A stretch of 64,000 bases of DNA from Hyphomicrobiales bacterium (GCA_900471925.1 UCGV01000007.1:62001-126000); one strand, 5' to 3'. Shown: positions 8,653 through 17,560, numbered from the stretch's first letter. Numbers and translations: made by a program. Notes: a model not told the origin generated them from the sequence alone.

Positions 8653-10554
8653 TCAGTTCTTGGGAGCGTCCGGATTGGCCTTCAGGCCCGTTACCATGTA
8701 GCGGATGTTCGACCAGTTCGGACCCGAGGCGGAATAGGGATTTTCAGCGCTCGGATAGTTGGTCCAGTAGGTCGTGTCGAACGGCGCAAACTTGTTGTAG
8801 GCCATCAGCGGGATCATCGGCATCTCCTCGACTGCGAGCTTCAGGAAGTCCTGACCGACCTTGGTGACATCGGGAGAATCGAAGGCGATGGACCGGTTCT
8901 TCGCGATGATCTGATCAAGGCGCGGATCCTGCCAGCGCTGCAGGTTGCGCGGCGGCTGGATCTGGCCGAGCGGCTTGATGAACTCCGAATGATAGCTGTC
9001 CAGGAAGAAGGACAGATCCGGATGACCACCCCAGGTTTCGATGCTCCAGTAGATCGCCGCTTCATAATCGCCGGTGCTGAGACGCTGCCCGTTGGTCGGG
9101 CCGGCTACATCGACCTTGGTGGCGATACCGTTCTGGCTCCACTGCTGGGCGATGACCGTGCCGGCACGTGCGAGTGTCGGAATGGCATCACCTTCGACCT
9201 GCAGGCGGATCGTGAAGGGTGTGCCGTCAGGCTTCAGCCATTGATTGCCGTTCTTCTTGAAGCCGGCCTTCTGCAGCAATTCGCCTGCAGCCTGCACGTC
9301 CTGTTTCCACCAGCCGAAGCCGAAAGTGCGCTGCAGTTGTTTCGGATCGGTCGGGATCTGGTCGCCCCACTGGCCACGGACCATGGTGGCGATTTGCGAC
9401 GAAATATTGGGATCATAGGGCTTGATCTTGCGGCTGCCGGTATCGAGCTCGAAATTGGTCAGCCAGTCCTGCATCGGCGCGTAATAATCGTCCGGCGCCG
9501 AGCCGGTCGGCGGCGTGGCGAGCGCGGCGAGATTGGCAGCACCACGGTAGGAACCGAGTGCAACAGCGCGGATGTCAATCATCAAGGCCAACGCCCAGCG
9601 TACATCCTTGTTGTCGAAGGGCGGCTTCTGGGTATTGAGCAGAACGGACGGCAAGGTCGGATCTGGATGAGCGAAGGGGAAACCCTTCAGCCAAGAGGCG
9701 ACGCTCTTGCTGTCGCGCATCATGGCGAACATGCCCTCCGGCGCCATGTCGTTGATGACGTCGAGATTGTGATTGCGCTGCTCGATGACGCGGGCTTCCG
9801 GGTTACCGGCGGCGCGATAGACGACGTACTTGACCTGCGGCGGCTCCTTGGCGGCCATGCCGATCGAGGTACGCTGCCAATCGTCGCGCAGTTTCCAGAT
9901 CGTCCAGTTGCCACCCTTGTCATAGCTCTGCAGCACGTAGGGGCCGAGCGAAACAGGCGGATTGTTCTTGAATGCCAGGGGATCGCCGGCTTTTTCGAAG
10001 ACATGCTTCGGCATGATCCAGGCGGCGTTCCAGCGCACGGTAAAGAGCGTATGGAAGCGCGAGTTCGGCTTTTTGAGATGGAAGATCACCGTCTGCGGAT
10101 CGGGGTTTTCCATGCTGGCGACATTGACGGTGAAGGGTGCGCTCCAGGACATGCCCGGATGGTCGATCTGCGTCTGGACCGTGTAGACAACGTCATCGCT
10201 GGTGAATTCGACGCCGTCGCTCCAGAAGATGCCCTTGCGCAGCTTCACGGTCATTTGCGTGAAATCGGCATTGTAGGCCGGCGGCTCGGTGGCGAGCGCA
10301 TTCTGCCATGCATCCGGACCGCCCTCCGGATTGATGAACCAGAAAGTATCAGTCGTCAGCTGTTGCAGGCCGTTCACATTAGCTGCCCCGCCGCCGCCCG
10401 GCGCCCAGACGTTGAACCAGTCGGCATTCTGCTGCGGCGTGCCCTGGATAATCAGCGTTTCATTACGCGGAATGCCGGCAATGAAATCCTGCGCGTAAGC
10501 AGGCAGAGCGGCGAGAGACAATAAGGCAATGACTGCAAATCTTGGGAACTTCAT
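8653..10554 (-). CDS. ABC transporter substrate-binding protein, family 5 (OppA/DppA-like)
   Basis: A 633-residue periplasmic binding protein. A Sec signal peptide covers about residues 1-22 (MKFPRFAVIALLSLAALPAYA, cleavage before QDF). The mature part shows the family-5 pattern: LRKGIFWSDGVEFTSDDVVYTV near residue 105 and VRWALALMIDIRAVA further on. The ATG at 10554 is preceded by GAGGAGGAGCGTCCG; upstream in-frame codons lack a signal peptide. It is the first gene of the operon running to 4804. Family-5 proteins bind peptides or, often in rhizobia, oligosaccharides. The divergent GH39-like glycosidase hints at a glycoside, but this is inference. Confidence 0.88.
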   Translation of the reverse strand: MKFPRFAVIALLSLAALPAYAQDFIAGIPRNETLIIQGTPQQNADWFNVWAPGGGGAANVNGLQQLTTDTFWFINPEGGPDAWQNALATEPPAYNADFTQMTVKLRKGIFWSDGVEFTSDDVVYTVQTQIDHPGMSWSAPFTVNVASMENPDPQTVIFHLKKPNSRFHTLFTVRWNAAWIMPKHVFEKAGDPLAFKNNPPVSLGPYVLQSYDKGGNWTIWKLRDDWQRTSIGMAAKEPPQVKYVVYRAAGNPEARVIEQRNHNLDVINDMAPEGMFAMMRDSKSVASWLKGFPFAHPDPTLPSVLLNTQKPPFDNKDVRWALALMIDIRAVALGSYRGAANLAALATPPTGSAPDDYYAPMQDWLTNFELDTGSRKIKPYDPNISSQIATMVRGQWGDQIPTDPKQLQRTFGFGWWKQDVQAAGELLQKAGFKKNGNQWLKPDGTPFTIRLQVEGDAIPTLARAGTVIAQQWSQNGIATKVDVAGPTNGQRLSTGDYEAAIYWSIETWGGHPDLSFFLDSYHSEFIKPLGQIQPPRNLQRWQDPRLDQIIAKNRSIAFDSPDVTKVGQDFLKLAVEEMPMIPLMAYNKFAPFDTTYWTNYPSAENPYSASGPNWSNIRYMVTGLKANPDAPKN

Positions 10555-10746
10555 CGGACGCTCCTCCTCCTTGGCCCGCAGGCGCGGGCGCTTCCCGTAA
10601 TCCATTATCGATCGCGTTCCGGCAAAAGTGTCTGCACAGGGGCCCTGAGACCCATATGTCTCCTCCAGACGATTGGCTTTGCCTCAGCATTTATCGACAA
10701 TTTTTCGCCGGACGGCAACAGGTAATTTTTAAAATGCCGAAAAACT

Positions 10747-10759
10747 CCGGAATTTCCGG
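10747..10759. promoter_or_regulatory. Palindrome CCGGAA-T-TTCCGG, candidate operator
   Basis: A perfect 6-1-6 inverted repeat in the AT-rich divergent region, 39 bases upstream of the candidate -35 box of the glycosidase promoter. The placement would suit an activator or a looping repressor. No cognate regulator can be named. Confidence 0.4.
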
Positions 10760-10798
10760 CATATTTTTATCGTCAGGCAAGTGTGTCTTTTTATATTA

Positions 10799-10826
10799 TT
10801 GACAAAATGGTCGTTTCGCTTAGCTT
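10799..10826 (+). promoter_or_regulatory. Sigma70-like promoter of the GH39-like gene
   Basis: A perfect -35 hexamer TTGACA (10799-10804), a 16-base spacer and a -10-like TAGCTT (10821-10826), about 80 bases before the glycosidase ATG. The arrangement TTGACA-N16-TAGxxT recurs before the dehydratase gene at 21548. Confidence 0.5.
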
Positions 10827-10907
10827 TTGCTGCGAGCGCGGCGCCCTCCCAAGACGGCCGCACTTCATCATAAATTGGTCGGTTGGCCTTCGGGAGGAGG
10901 CTGAGGC

Positions 10908-12536
10908 ATGACCGTTCAAGAGGAAAAGACGATGACGAGTTTCTATGACGTGACCATCAACGTTCACGCCGGCAGGCCGACGGGGCCTTATAAACCGCTG
11001 TGGAACTGGTTCGGATATGACGAGCCGAACTACACCTACTCCCCGCACGGCAAGAAGCTTCTGAAAGAGCTGACGGAACTCAGCCCCGTCGCCCCGCGCA
11101 TCCGAGCCCATAATCTCCTGACGAGCGGCGACGGCAAACCGGCCCTGAAATGGGGTTCGACCAATGCCTATACGGAGGATGCGAACGGCAATCCCGTCTA
11201 CGACTGGACGATCATCGACCAGATCTTCGATGCCTATGTCGAAGCCGGCAACATCCCGCTGATCCAGATCGGCTTCACGCCGGAAGCGCTTTCGGATTTC
11301 GACGGCCCCTACAAGCACGAATGGGAGCCGGCGGATAAATATGCGACGATCACCACCGGCTGGACCGCTCCGCCGAAGGATTTGAAGAAATGGGGCGACC
11401 TGATCGAAGCCTGGGCGCGGCATCTGGCAGAGCGCTACGGCGAGGATGTCGTCTCCTCCTGGCCCTGGGAAGTATGGAACGAGCCCGACGGCCACTACTG
11501 GACCGGCACAATCCCCGAATTCTGCGCCATGTATGATGCTAGCGCACGCGCCGTGAAGCGCGCGCTGCCGAAAGCGCGCGTCGGCGGCCCGCACACATGC
11601 GGCGCATTCGCCAACGAAAAGGCACAGACCTTCCTGCGCGCTTTCCTGCGCCACGTCGTCGAAAACAAGCCGCCGCTCGATTTCATCGCCTTCCACGCCA
11701 AAGGCAATCCGGTCATTTTCGACGGCCATGTACGCATGGGCCTGCACAAGCAGTTGCGCGATATCGAGACAAACCTCGCCATCATCAACGAATTCCCCGA
11801 GCTTCGGCACCTGCCCGTCGTCATCGGTGAATCCGACCCGGAGGGATGCGCAGCCTGCTCGGCACGCGTTCACCCGCAGAACGGTTATCGCAACGGCCCG
11901 CTCTACGGCGTCTACGTCGTCGAAAGCATGATCCGTACTTACGAATTGTCCCGCCGCGCCAATATCGAGATCGAAGGCGCCGTCACCTGGGCCTTTCTCT
12001 TCGATGACCAGCCCTATTTCGACGGTTTCCGGGATCTCGCTACCAACGGCGTCGACAAGGCGGTGCTGAACGGCTTCCGCATGCTCGGCAAGCTCGGCGG
12101 CGAATGGCTGGAATCGCAAAGCGACTATCGCCGCGATATCGAGGACATTATGAGCCACGGCGTTCGTGACAAGCCCGACGTCAACGTGGTTGCAACCCGC
12201 GACGACAAGGGCGTCTCCGTTCTCGTCTGGCACTATCACGACGATGACGAGGCAGGCCCTTCGGCCGAGGTCAGCCTTTCTATCGACGGCTGGGGCAATC
12301 GACTGGCCGCGCTCAAGCATTTCCGCATGGACGAGGAGCACTCCAACTCCTTCCGCATCTGGAAGGAAATGGGCAAGCCGCAGGATATCGCAAGTGCCGA
12401 CTACGCCAGGCTCGAAGCATCCGGCAAGCTCGCACAGATCGACGACAAGGCTTCCGTTTCGGTCAAGGACGACAAGATCGACCTCACCTTCTCCCTGCCG
12501 CGTCAGGGCGTTTCTCTCCTGCGCCTGGACTGGTGA
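10908..12536 (+). CDS. Glycoside hydrolase family 39-like (beta-xylosidase-type) enzyme
   Basis: A 542-residue protein with a TIM-barrel glycosidase pattern. WPWEVWNEPDGHYW near residue 185 matches the Asn-Glu acid/base motif of clan GH-A, and VVIGESDPEG near 305 supplies the candidate nucleophile Glu, as in GH39 xylosidases. There is no signal peptide, so it should act in the cytoplasm on imported oligosaccharide. The ATG at 10908 follows GGAGGAGG at 10893-10900; a second in-frame ATG at 10932 also has a weak site. It is divergent from the family-5 importer at 4804-10554, which may deliver its substrate (inference). GH39 is favoured from the overall layout, but another clan-A family is possible. 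Confidence 0.72.
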   Translation: MTVQEEKTMTSFYDVTINVHAGRPTGPYKPLWNWFGYDEPNYTYSPHGKKLLKELTELSPVAPRIRAHNLLTSGDGKPALKWGSTNAYTEDANGNPVYDWTIIDQIFDAYVEAGNIPLIQIGFTPEALSDFDGPYKHEWEPADKYATITTGWTAPPKDLKKWGDLIEAWARHLAERYGEDVVSSWPWEVWNEPDGHYWTGTIPEFCAMYDASARAVKRALPKARVGGPHTCGAFANEKAQTFLRAFLRHVVENKPPLDFIAFHAKGNPVIFDGHVRMGLHKQLRDIETNLAIINEFPELRHLPVVIGESDPEGCAACSARVHPQNGYRNGPLYGVYVVESMIRTYELSRRANIEIEGAVTWAFLFDDQPYFDGFRDLATNGVDKAVLNGFRMLGKLGGEWLESQSDYRRDIEDIMSHGVRDKPDVNVVATRDDKGVSVLVWHYHDDDEAGPSAEVSLSIDGWGNRLAALKHFRMDEEHSNSFRIWKEMGKPQDIASADYARLEASGKLAQIDDKASVSVKDDKIDLTFSLPRQGVSLLRLDW

Positions 12537-12551
12537 GACGGCGGGAAAAGT

Positions 12552-12580
12552 GGGAGCGCGACCCTCCAAGTTGCGCTCCC
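12552..12580 (+). terminator. Stem-loop after the GH39-like gene
   Basis: Inverted repeat GGGAGCGC (12552-12559) / GCGCTCCC (12573-12580), 8 bp plus a G-T and an A-T pair, 16 bases after the glycosidase stop. No strong T-run follows, so efficiency as an intrinsic terminator is uncertain. The rest of 12581-12780 holds nothing recognised. Confidence 0.55.
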
Positions 12581-12782
12581 TGACTATCTCCGAGTTATTC
12601 GGCGCGCGGTCATCGTCACGTCACTGACCGCGCGTCGCAGCACCACACCACAATCGGCCTTCGCGCCCCTCCCCGCAGCGCTGCGGGCAACGAGCCCCCT
12701 GTCCCCGAGATCGCGGCGCCCAACAATCCACAGTCTCCAGACATCAGAGCGTCGTTCACCACAAACAAGTTTACATCCAATA

Positions 12783-12813
12783 ACTGACATGTTAGTCATC
12801 ATGTACTGACATG
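12783..12813. promoter_or_regulatory. Direct repeats with nested palindromes, candidate GntR operator
   Basis: The 9-mer ACTGACATG occurs at 12783-12791 and 12805-12813, 22 bases apart (two helical turns). Overlapping it are two dyads: TGACATGTTAGTCA (12785-12798, TGAC/GTCA) and CATGTACTGACATG (12800-12813, CATGT/ACATG). The block sits directly upstream of the ribosome-binding site of the DapA-family gene at 12828. The GntR/FCD regulator encoded by the second gene of this operon is the natural candidate ligand. Confidence 0.55.
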
Positions 12814-12827
12814 AAGGAGATATATTG

Positions 12828-13709
12828 GTGACGGGGTTTGGTTTGTCGGTCGCATTGGCGACACCTTTTGAAAGCAGCGGCGCCATCGCCGCCGAGGTCA
12901 TGCTCGCCCAGGCAAAGCGGAGCCTTGATTCGGGCTGCGCCAGCGTCACCCTCTTCGGAACGACCGGCGAAGGCGCGTCGATCGGCAGCCAGGAACGCGA
13001 AGGGATCCTCGACGCATTCATTGCCGCCGGCGTTCAGCCTCGACAGATCGTCGTCGGCGTGCTTGTCGATGCGGCAGAGGACGCAGCCCAGCAGATGTCA
13101 CAGGCCCTGTCGAAGGGCGTGCGAAATATCCTTCTCGCCCCGCCCTCCTATTTCAAGAATGTCAGCGATGACGGCATCTTTGCCTGGTTCGCGGATGTTT
13201 TTGCGCGTGTCGGCGACGCAGCGCGTGATGTACTGGCCTACAATATTCCCTCGGTCACAATGGTCGCGTTGAGCGTCGACCTGATCAGCCGCCTGCGAAA
13301 GGCCTTCCCTTCCATCGTCACCGGCGTCAAGGATTCCTCCGGCGACTGGCCCTACACCGAAACCCTGCTGCGCCAGCATGGCGATCTGATCATCCTGATC
13401 GGCGACGAGCGGCATCTCGCCAAGGGCGTGCGCATGGGCGGTCAAGGTGCGATTTCGGGCATGGCCAATTTTGCACCGCACGAAGTCCGTGCAATGGCCG
13501 TCGACGGCAATGACGATCCGCGCGTCGAACAATTCGTCGGCGAACTGCTCAAGCATCCCGTGACGCCGGCGGTAAAAGTCATGGTGGCAAAAATGACCGG
13601 CGATGATAGATGGCTTGCGGTTCGCCCGCCTTTGACGTCAATCTCCGCCGATGGCAGACGCGAGCTTGCCCTTGCCTTTGACGGACTTTTTCGCACAAAG
13701 GCAGCATAG
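12828..13709 (+). CDS. DapA-family (dihydrodipicolinate synthase-like) aldolase/lyase
   Basis: A 293-residue class I aldolase-type TIM barrel. SVTLFGTTGEGASIGSQERE near residues 43-62 is the family's G-T-T-G-E block, DVLAYNIPSVT near 137 holds the conserved Tyr, and IVTGVKDSSGDW near 165 holds the Schiff-base Lys. In a sugar locus such proteins usually cleave 2-keto-3-deoxy sugar acids to pyruvate plus an aldehyde. The GTG at 12828 has AAGGAG at 12814-12819 with 8-base spacing; a TTG at 12825 is also possible. It is the first gene of a run with a GntR regulator, a CUT1 importer and a PfkB kinase. N-acetylneuraminate lyase or true DHDPS activity is less likely in this context. Confidence 0.78.
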   Translation: MTGFGLSVALATPFESSGAIAAEVMLAQAKRSLDSGCASVTLFGTTGEGASIGSQEREGILDAFIAAGVQPRQIVVGVLVDAAEDAAQQMSQALSKGVRNILLAPPSYFKNVSDDGIFAWFADVFARVGDAARDVLAYNIPSVTMVALSVDLISRLRKAFPSIVTGVKDSSGDWPYTETLLRQHGDLIILIGDERHLAKGVRMGGQGAISGMANFAPHEVRAMAVDGNDDPRVEQFVGELLKHPVTPAVKVMVAKMTGDDRWLAVRPPLTSISADGRRELALAFDGLFRTKAA

Positions 13710-13732
13710 CGGTCATGTACGAGGAGAGCCCG

Positions 13733-14392
13733 ATGGATGGAGCGGACGAGCAGCCGACGCTGAGAGAGAAAGCTTATGAAAGCTTTACCCGGCATCTGCT
13801 GGCGCGTGATGTCCGTCCCGGGCAATTCGTCTCGCAGCGCAGGCTTGTCGAACTGACCGGCCTGACACTCGGCGCCATTCGCGAGCTTATACCGCGGCTT
13901 GAAGCCGAGGGCCTGATCAAGACCGTACCGCAGCGCGGTCTGCAGATTGCCCATATCGACCTCAATCTTATCCGCGAAGCCTTCCAGCTCCGGCTCTTTC
14001 TCGAAAAGGAAGCCGTCGGGATCTTCACGGAGACGGCAAGCGACGGGACGATCGCGGCGCTCTTGAAACAGCATCGCGAGATCGTCGCGGCAATCGAGGC
14101 CGGCAATCATTCGCATGAACTGGAAGTCCACGCCCAGGCTGTCGACTGGGGTATGCATGACGCCTTTATCGATGCGCTGGGCAACACGATCATTTCCAAC
14201 GCCTACCGCGTCAACTCCATCAAGATGCGCCTGATCAGCCAGGAGCGCTTCCGCATCGACGGGCGCGTCGGCCCCGTCATGGGCGAGCATCTTCGCGTGC
14301 TGGAAGCGATTGAAAAAAGAAATGCGCAAGAAGCCGTCGATGCACTTGCCGCACATATCAACCACGCGCGAAGTCGCGCGCTGAGAATCTAG
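13733..14392 (+). CDS. GntR-family transcriptional regulator (FCD subfamily)
   Basis: A 219-residue DNA-binding regulator. The N-terminal winged helix (LREKAYESFTRHLLARDVRPGQFVSQRRLVELTGLTLGAIRELIPRLEAEGLI, about 8-60) is followed by an all-helical FCD ligand domain with H-containing metal-site segments (DWGMHDAFIDALGN, HLRVLEAI, AHINHAR). ATG 13733 has GAGGAG six bases before it, while an upstream in-frame ATG at 13715 has no ribosome-binding site. It lies 23 bases after the DapA-family gene and before the importer genes, so it probably controls its own operon via the repeats at 12783-12813, with a sugar-acid metabolite as effector (inference). Confidence 0.85.
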   Translation: MDGADEQPTLREKAYESFTRHLLARDVRPGQFVSQRRLVELTGLTLGAIRELIPRLEAEGLIKTVPQRGLQIAHIDLNLIREAFQLRLFLEKEAVGIFTETASDGTIAALLKQHREIVAAIEAGNHSHELEVHAQAVDWGMHDAFIDALGNTIISNAYRVNSIKMRLISQERFRIDGRVGPVMGEHLRVLEAIEKRNAQEAVDALAAHINHARSRALRI

Positions 14393-14444
14393 ACTGACAC
14401 CTGCGGTGAGGAGATCGCAGGCCACACAAGAGGAGGAGAGCAGC

Positions 14445-15776
14445 ATGTCATCATCATTCATTCGTCCCACACGCCGAAACTTTCTGGCCGGTTCAGCAGC
14501 CATCGGCGCAGCCGGGCTTCTCGGCATCAAGCCTGCTTCCGCAGCTGTCGACTGGAAGCGATTTGCCGGCACGACGCTCGAGGTCAACCTCGTCAAGAGC
14601 CCGCGCAGCGAGACGATTCTCAAATATCTGAGCGAATTCGAAGCTCTGACCGGCATCAAGGTCAATGCCGAGGCAACACCGGAACAGCAGCAGCGCCAGA
14701 AGACGACGATCGAGCTCAGCTCCGGCAAGCCGAGCTTCGACGTCGTCCACCTCAGCTATCACGTCCAGAAGCGCCAGTTCGAAAAGGGCGGCTGGCTGGC
14801 CGATATCAGCGGCTTCGTGAAGGACCCGTCGCTGACCGATCCGTCGCTGGTCGAAAGCGATTTTGCCGAAGCCGGTCTTCAGTTCGCCAAGGATTCGCAG
14901 GGCGTGCTGCGCTCGCTTCCGTTCTCCGTGGACTACTGGATCGTCTACTGGAACAAGGAGCTATTCGAGAAGAAGGGCCTGTCCTATCCATCGACATTCG
15001 ATGAGATGGCGAATGCTGCTGAAGCCCTGACTGACAAGTCCTCCAATACCTACGGCTTCGTGGCCCGTGGCCTCAAGAATGCCAACGTTCCGGTCTGGAC
15101 GACCCTGCTGCTCGGCTATGGTTCGACGCCGCTCGGTCCGGATGGAAAACTGCGCACGACTTCTGACGAAGCGGTCGAGGCGGCCAAGATGTATCAGCGC
15201 CTGATGACGAAGTCTGCGCCTGTCGGCGTATCCGGCTTCAACTGGGCGGAAGCACAGTCCGCCTTCCTGCAGGGCAAGGTCGGCATGTGGCTCGATGGCG
15301 TCGGCTTCGCACCGCCGATCGAGAACCCGGAAAAGTCCCGCGTCGTCGGCAAGGTCGGTTACGGCATCATGCCGAAGGGACCGAAGGCCCAGGCTGCCGC
15401 GACAACCGGCGACGGCATCGGCGTCACCGCGGCCAGCAAGAACAAGGAAGCAGCCTACCTCTTCTGCCAGTGGGTCATTTCCCACGACATGGGCGCGCGC
15501 CTTCTGCAGGCGGGTGCAGGTGTTCCCTTCCGCAATTCGATCCTCGAAGATGCCAAGGTTCGCGAAGGGGTCACGATGCCGAGCACCTGGGTCGATGCCG
15601 TTGCGGGCTCGGCAAAGGTTTCGCAGCTCGCGCTGCCGGTCATCATTCCGGTCACCGAGTTCCGCGACATCTACGGCGTCGGCCTGACCAACATGATCGG
15701 CGGCGCCGATCCTGCAGCGGAACTGAAGAGCGCTACGGCGCAGTTCGAACCGGTACTGGCCCGAAGCGAGGGATAA
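14445..15776 (+). CDS. Sugar ABC transporter substrate-binding protein, family 1
   Basis: A 443-residue periplasmic solute-binding protein of the CUT1 type. The N-terminus carries a twin-arginine signal (TRRNFLAG followed by a hydrophobic run ending near PASA), so export folded through Tat is likely. The mature part shows ETILKYLSEFEALTGIKVN, the family-1 opening, and FLQGKVGMWLDG, a typical ligand-site segment. ATG 14445 follows GAGGAGGAGAGCAGC; upstream in-frame ATG would spoil the signal. The stop overlaps the next permease gene by one base (TAATG). It feeds permeases 15776 and 16714 and the ATPase at 17561. Substrate unknown. Confidence 0.9.
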   Translation: MSSSFIRPTRRNFLAGSAAIGAAGLLGIKPASAAVDWKRFAGTTLEVNLVKSPRSETILKYLSEFEALTGIKVNAEATPEQQQRQKTTIELSSGKPSFDVVHLSYHVQKRQFEKGGWLADISGFVKDPSLTDPSLVESDFAEAGLQFAKDSQGVLRSLPFSVDYWIVYWNKELFEKKGLSYPSTFDEMANAAEALTDKSSNTYGFVARGLKNANVPVWTTLLLGYGSTPLGPDGKLRTTSDEAVEAAKMYQRLMTKSAPVGVSGFNWAEAQSAFLQGKVGMWLDGVGFAPPIENPEKSRVVGKVGYGIMPKGPKAQAAATTGDGIGVTAASKNKEAAYLFCQWVISHDMGARLLQAGAGVPFRNSILEDAKVREGVTMPSTWVDAVAGSAKVSQLALPVIIPVTEFRDIYGVGLTNMIGGADPAAELKSATAQFEPVLARSEG

Positions 15777-16714
15777 TGGCATCCGTGAGCATGGACACCA
15801 CGCGATCGAAAAGCATCGCAAACGGGAGGAGCAAGCCTGGCAGGCTTGCTCCGAACTACTGGCCCTTCGTTGTCCCGGCGCTGGTCGTCATCGCCGCGGT
15901 CATCGTGTTTCCCTGGGTGTTCACGCTATGGATGAGCGTGAACAGCTGGACCCTGGGCCAGCCGGTGGTTTTTGCCGGCCTGGACAATTACACCCGGCTG
16001 CTGGTGGACATGCGCTTCTGGGAGTCGCTTTGGCACACGGCGCTCTACACGCTGCTTGCCGTCCTCGCCCCGCTCATCCTGGGCACGCTCGCGGCCCTGA
16101 TCTTCGACGCGCAGTTTCCGTTCCGCGGATTGCTGCGCGGCGTTTTCGTCATGCCGATGATGGCGACACCCGTCGCCATCGCGCTCGTCTGGACCATGAT
16201 GTTCCATCCGCAGCTCGGCGTGCTCAACTATCTGCTGTCACTTGTCGGCATTGGGCCGCAGGAATGGATCTACAACCAGAACAGCGTCATTCCCTCGCTC
16301 GTGCTGGTCGAGACCTGGCAATGGACGCCGCTGATCATGCTGATCGTTCTCGGAGGCCTGGCGGCCGTTCCGCGCGAACCCTATGAGAGTGCCGAAATCG
16401 ACGGCGCCAACGCCTGGCAGAAATTTCGATACCTGACCCTGCCGATGATCGCACCCTTCCTGATGATCGGCGTCATGATCAGGAGCATCGATGCGGTCAA
16501 GAGCTTCGATATCATCTACGCGATGACACAGGGCGGGCCGGGCACGGCGTCGGAGACGATCAACATCTATCTCTATAATACGGCCTTTTCCTACTATGAC
16601 ATCGGCTACGGGTCGGCGATGGCGGTCGTCTTCTTCATCATCATCGTCGCGCTTTCCTTCGTCTTGATGATGATCCGGCAGCGCGCCAACTGGTCCGACA
16701 CGGAGACACGCTGA
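15776..16714 (+). CDS. Sugar ABC transporter permease, CUT1 (MalF/UgpA-type)
   Basis: A 312-residue inner-membrane permease with six predicted helices, the first near residues 38-58 (FVVPALVVIAAVIVFPW). The coupling EAA loop is EPYESAEIDGANAWQKFRYLTLPM near 205-225, containing the family's E-x-A-x-x-DGA. The frame is open far upstream, but ATG 15776 overlaps the binding-protein stop (TAATG), which sets the start; an ATG at 15791 is an alternative. It forms a heterodimer with the next permease, whose start overlaps its stop by one base. Confidence 0.9.
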   Translation: MASVSMDTTRSKSIANGRSKPGRLAPNYWPFVVPALVVIAAVIVFPWVFTLWMSVNSWTLGQPVVFAGLDNYTRLLVDMRFWESLWHTALYTLLAVLAPLILGTLAALIFDAQFPFRGLLRGVFVMPMMATPVAIALVWTMMFHPQLGVLNYLLSLVGIGPQEWIYNQNSVIPSLVLVETWQWTPLIMLIVLGGLAAVPREPYESAEIDGANAWQKFRYLTLPMIAPFLMIGVMIRSIDAVKSFDIIYAMTQGGPGTASETINIYLYNTAFSYYDIGYGSAMAVVFFIIIVALSFVLMMIRQRANWSDTETR

Positions 16715-17535
16715 TGAAACGCAAGACGATCGACCGTATCGGGCTGCTGTTCGTCGCCCTCGTCATGGTCTCCCCGGTCATCCTGTTCTTCCTCTGGATG
16801 ATCTCGCTGTCGCTGAAATACGAAATCGACAACGGCGCCTATCCGCCGATCTTCATCCCCGAGCGCTTTGCCTGGTCGAACTACATGAAGGTCTTCGAGG
16901 AGAACAATTTCTTCCTCTATTTCTGGAATTCGATCCTCGTGACGGGTGGGGCGACCTTGCTCGCGCTGCTGATCGGCGTACCGGCCGGCTACGGCATTGC
17001 GCGGCTGAAGGCGGAGCGTTCCGCCATGGTCATCATGATCGCGCGCATGACGCCCGGCCTGTCCTTCCTCATCCCGCTTTTCCTGCTGTTCCAATGGCTG
17101 AACCTTCTCGGCACGCTCTGGCCGCAGATCATCATCCATCTGGTGGTAACAGTGCCGATCGTCGTCTGGATCATGATCGGCTATTTCGAAACGACGCCGA
17201 TGGAGCTTGAAGAGGCGGCCAGCATCGACGGCGCGACGTCCTGGCAGGTCTTTCGCCTTGTGGCGCTACCGATCGCCAAGCCGGGTATCGTCGTGGCTTT
17301 CATCCTCTCCGTCATCTTCTCCTGGAACAACTTCGTATTCGGTATCGTGCTTGCGAGCCGCGAGACCAGAACCCTGCCTGTGGCCGTCTACAACATGCTC
17401 TCTTTCGAGCAGGTCAGCTGGGGGCCGCTGGCGGCTGCCGCGCTCATCGTCACGCTGCCCGTGCTGGTGCTCACCATGTTCGCACAGAAGCAGATCGTTG
17501 CAGGCCTGACGGCTGGTGCCGTCAAGGGCGGCTGA
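16714..17535 (+). CDS. Sugar ABC transporter permease, CUT1 (MalG/UgpE-type)
   Basis: A 273-residue inner-membrane permease. The EAA loop ETTPMELEEAASIDGATSWQVFRLVALPI lies near residues 160-188, and the C-terminus AGLTAGAVKGG is the standard MalG-type ending. The ATG overlaps the previous stop (TGATG), showing translational coupling. Residues 30-60 include the YPPIFIPERFAWSNYMKVF periplasmic segment typical of this family. It is the second half of the channel; the dedicated ATPase gene follows 25 bases later. Confidence 0.92.
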   Translation: MKRKTIDRIGLLFVALVMVSPVILFFLWMISLSLKYEIDNGAYPPIFIPERFAWSNYMKVFEENNFFLYFWNSILVTGGATLLALLIGVPAGYGIARLKAERSAMVIMIARMTPGLSFLIPLFLLFQWLNLLGTLWPQIIIHLVVTVPIVVWIMIGYFETTPMELEEAASIDGATSWQVFRLVALPIAKPGIVVAFILSVIFSWNNFVFGIVLASRETRTLPVAVYNMLSFEQVSWGPLAAAALIVTLPVLVLTMFAQKQIVAGLTAGAVKGG

Positions 17536-17560
17536 CCCAGGCATTCAAAGGACCATCAAT

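Larger units (their letters stand above)
10555..10907. promoter_or_regulatory. Divergent regulatory region, 353 bases
   Basis: No gene was found here. The region separates the importer operon (-) from the glycosidase gene (+) and must hold both promoters. It is AT-rich compared with its surroundings, especially 10685-10810. It contains the sequence ATTATCGAT at 10604-10612 and TTATCGAC at 10691-10698, a 6-1-6 palindrome at 10747-10759 and a sigma70-like promoter at 10799-10826 (separate entries). No regulator gene adjoins it. Confidence 0.7.

Noticed and set aside
8989..10524. 511-codon open frame on the plus strand opposite the family-5 binding-protein gene
   Set aside because: An antisense shadow of high-GC coding DNA; the minus strand frame has a signal peptide and family motifs.
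10791..12569. 592-codon open frame on the minus strand opposite the GH39-like gene
   Set aside because: It mirrors the codon bias of the real gene, has no ribosome-binding site, no known motif and low-complexity acidic/basic runs; the + strand frame has clear catalytic motifs.
15287..15775. Long N-terminal extension of the MalF-type permease
   Set aside because: It lies inside the binding-protein gene in another frame, is rich in Arg and Gly without structure, and the TAATG overlap gives a natural start at 15776.
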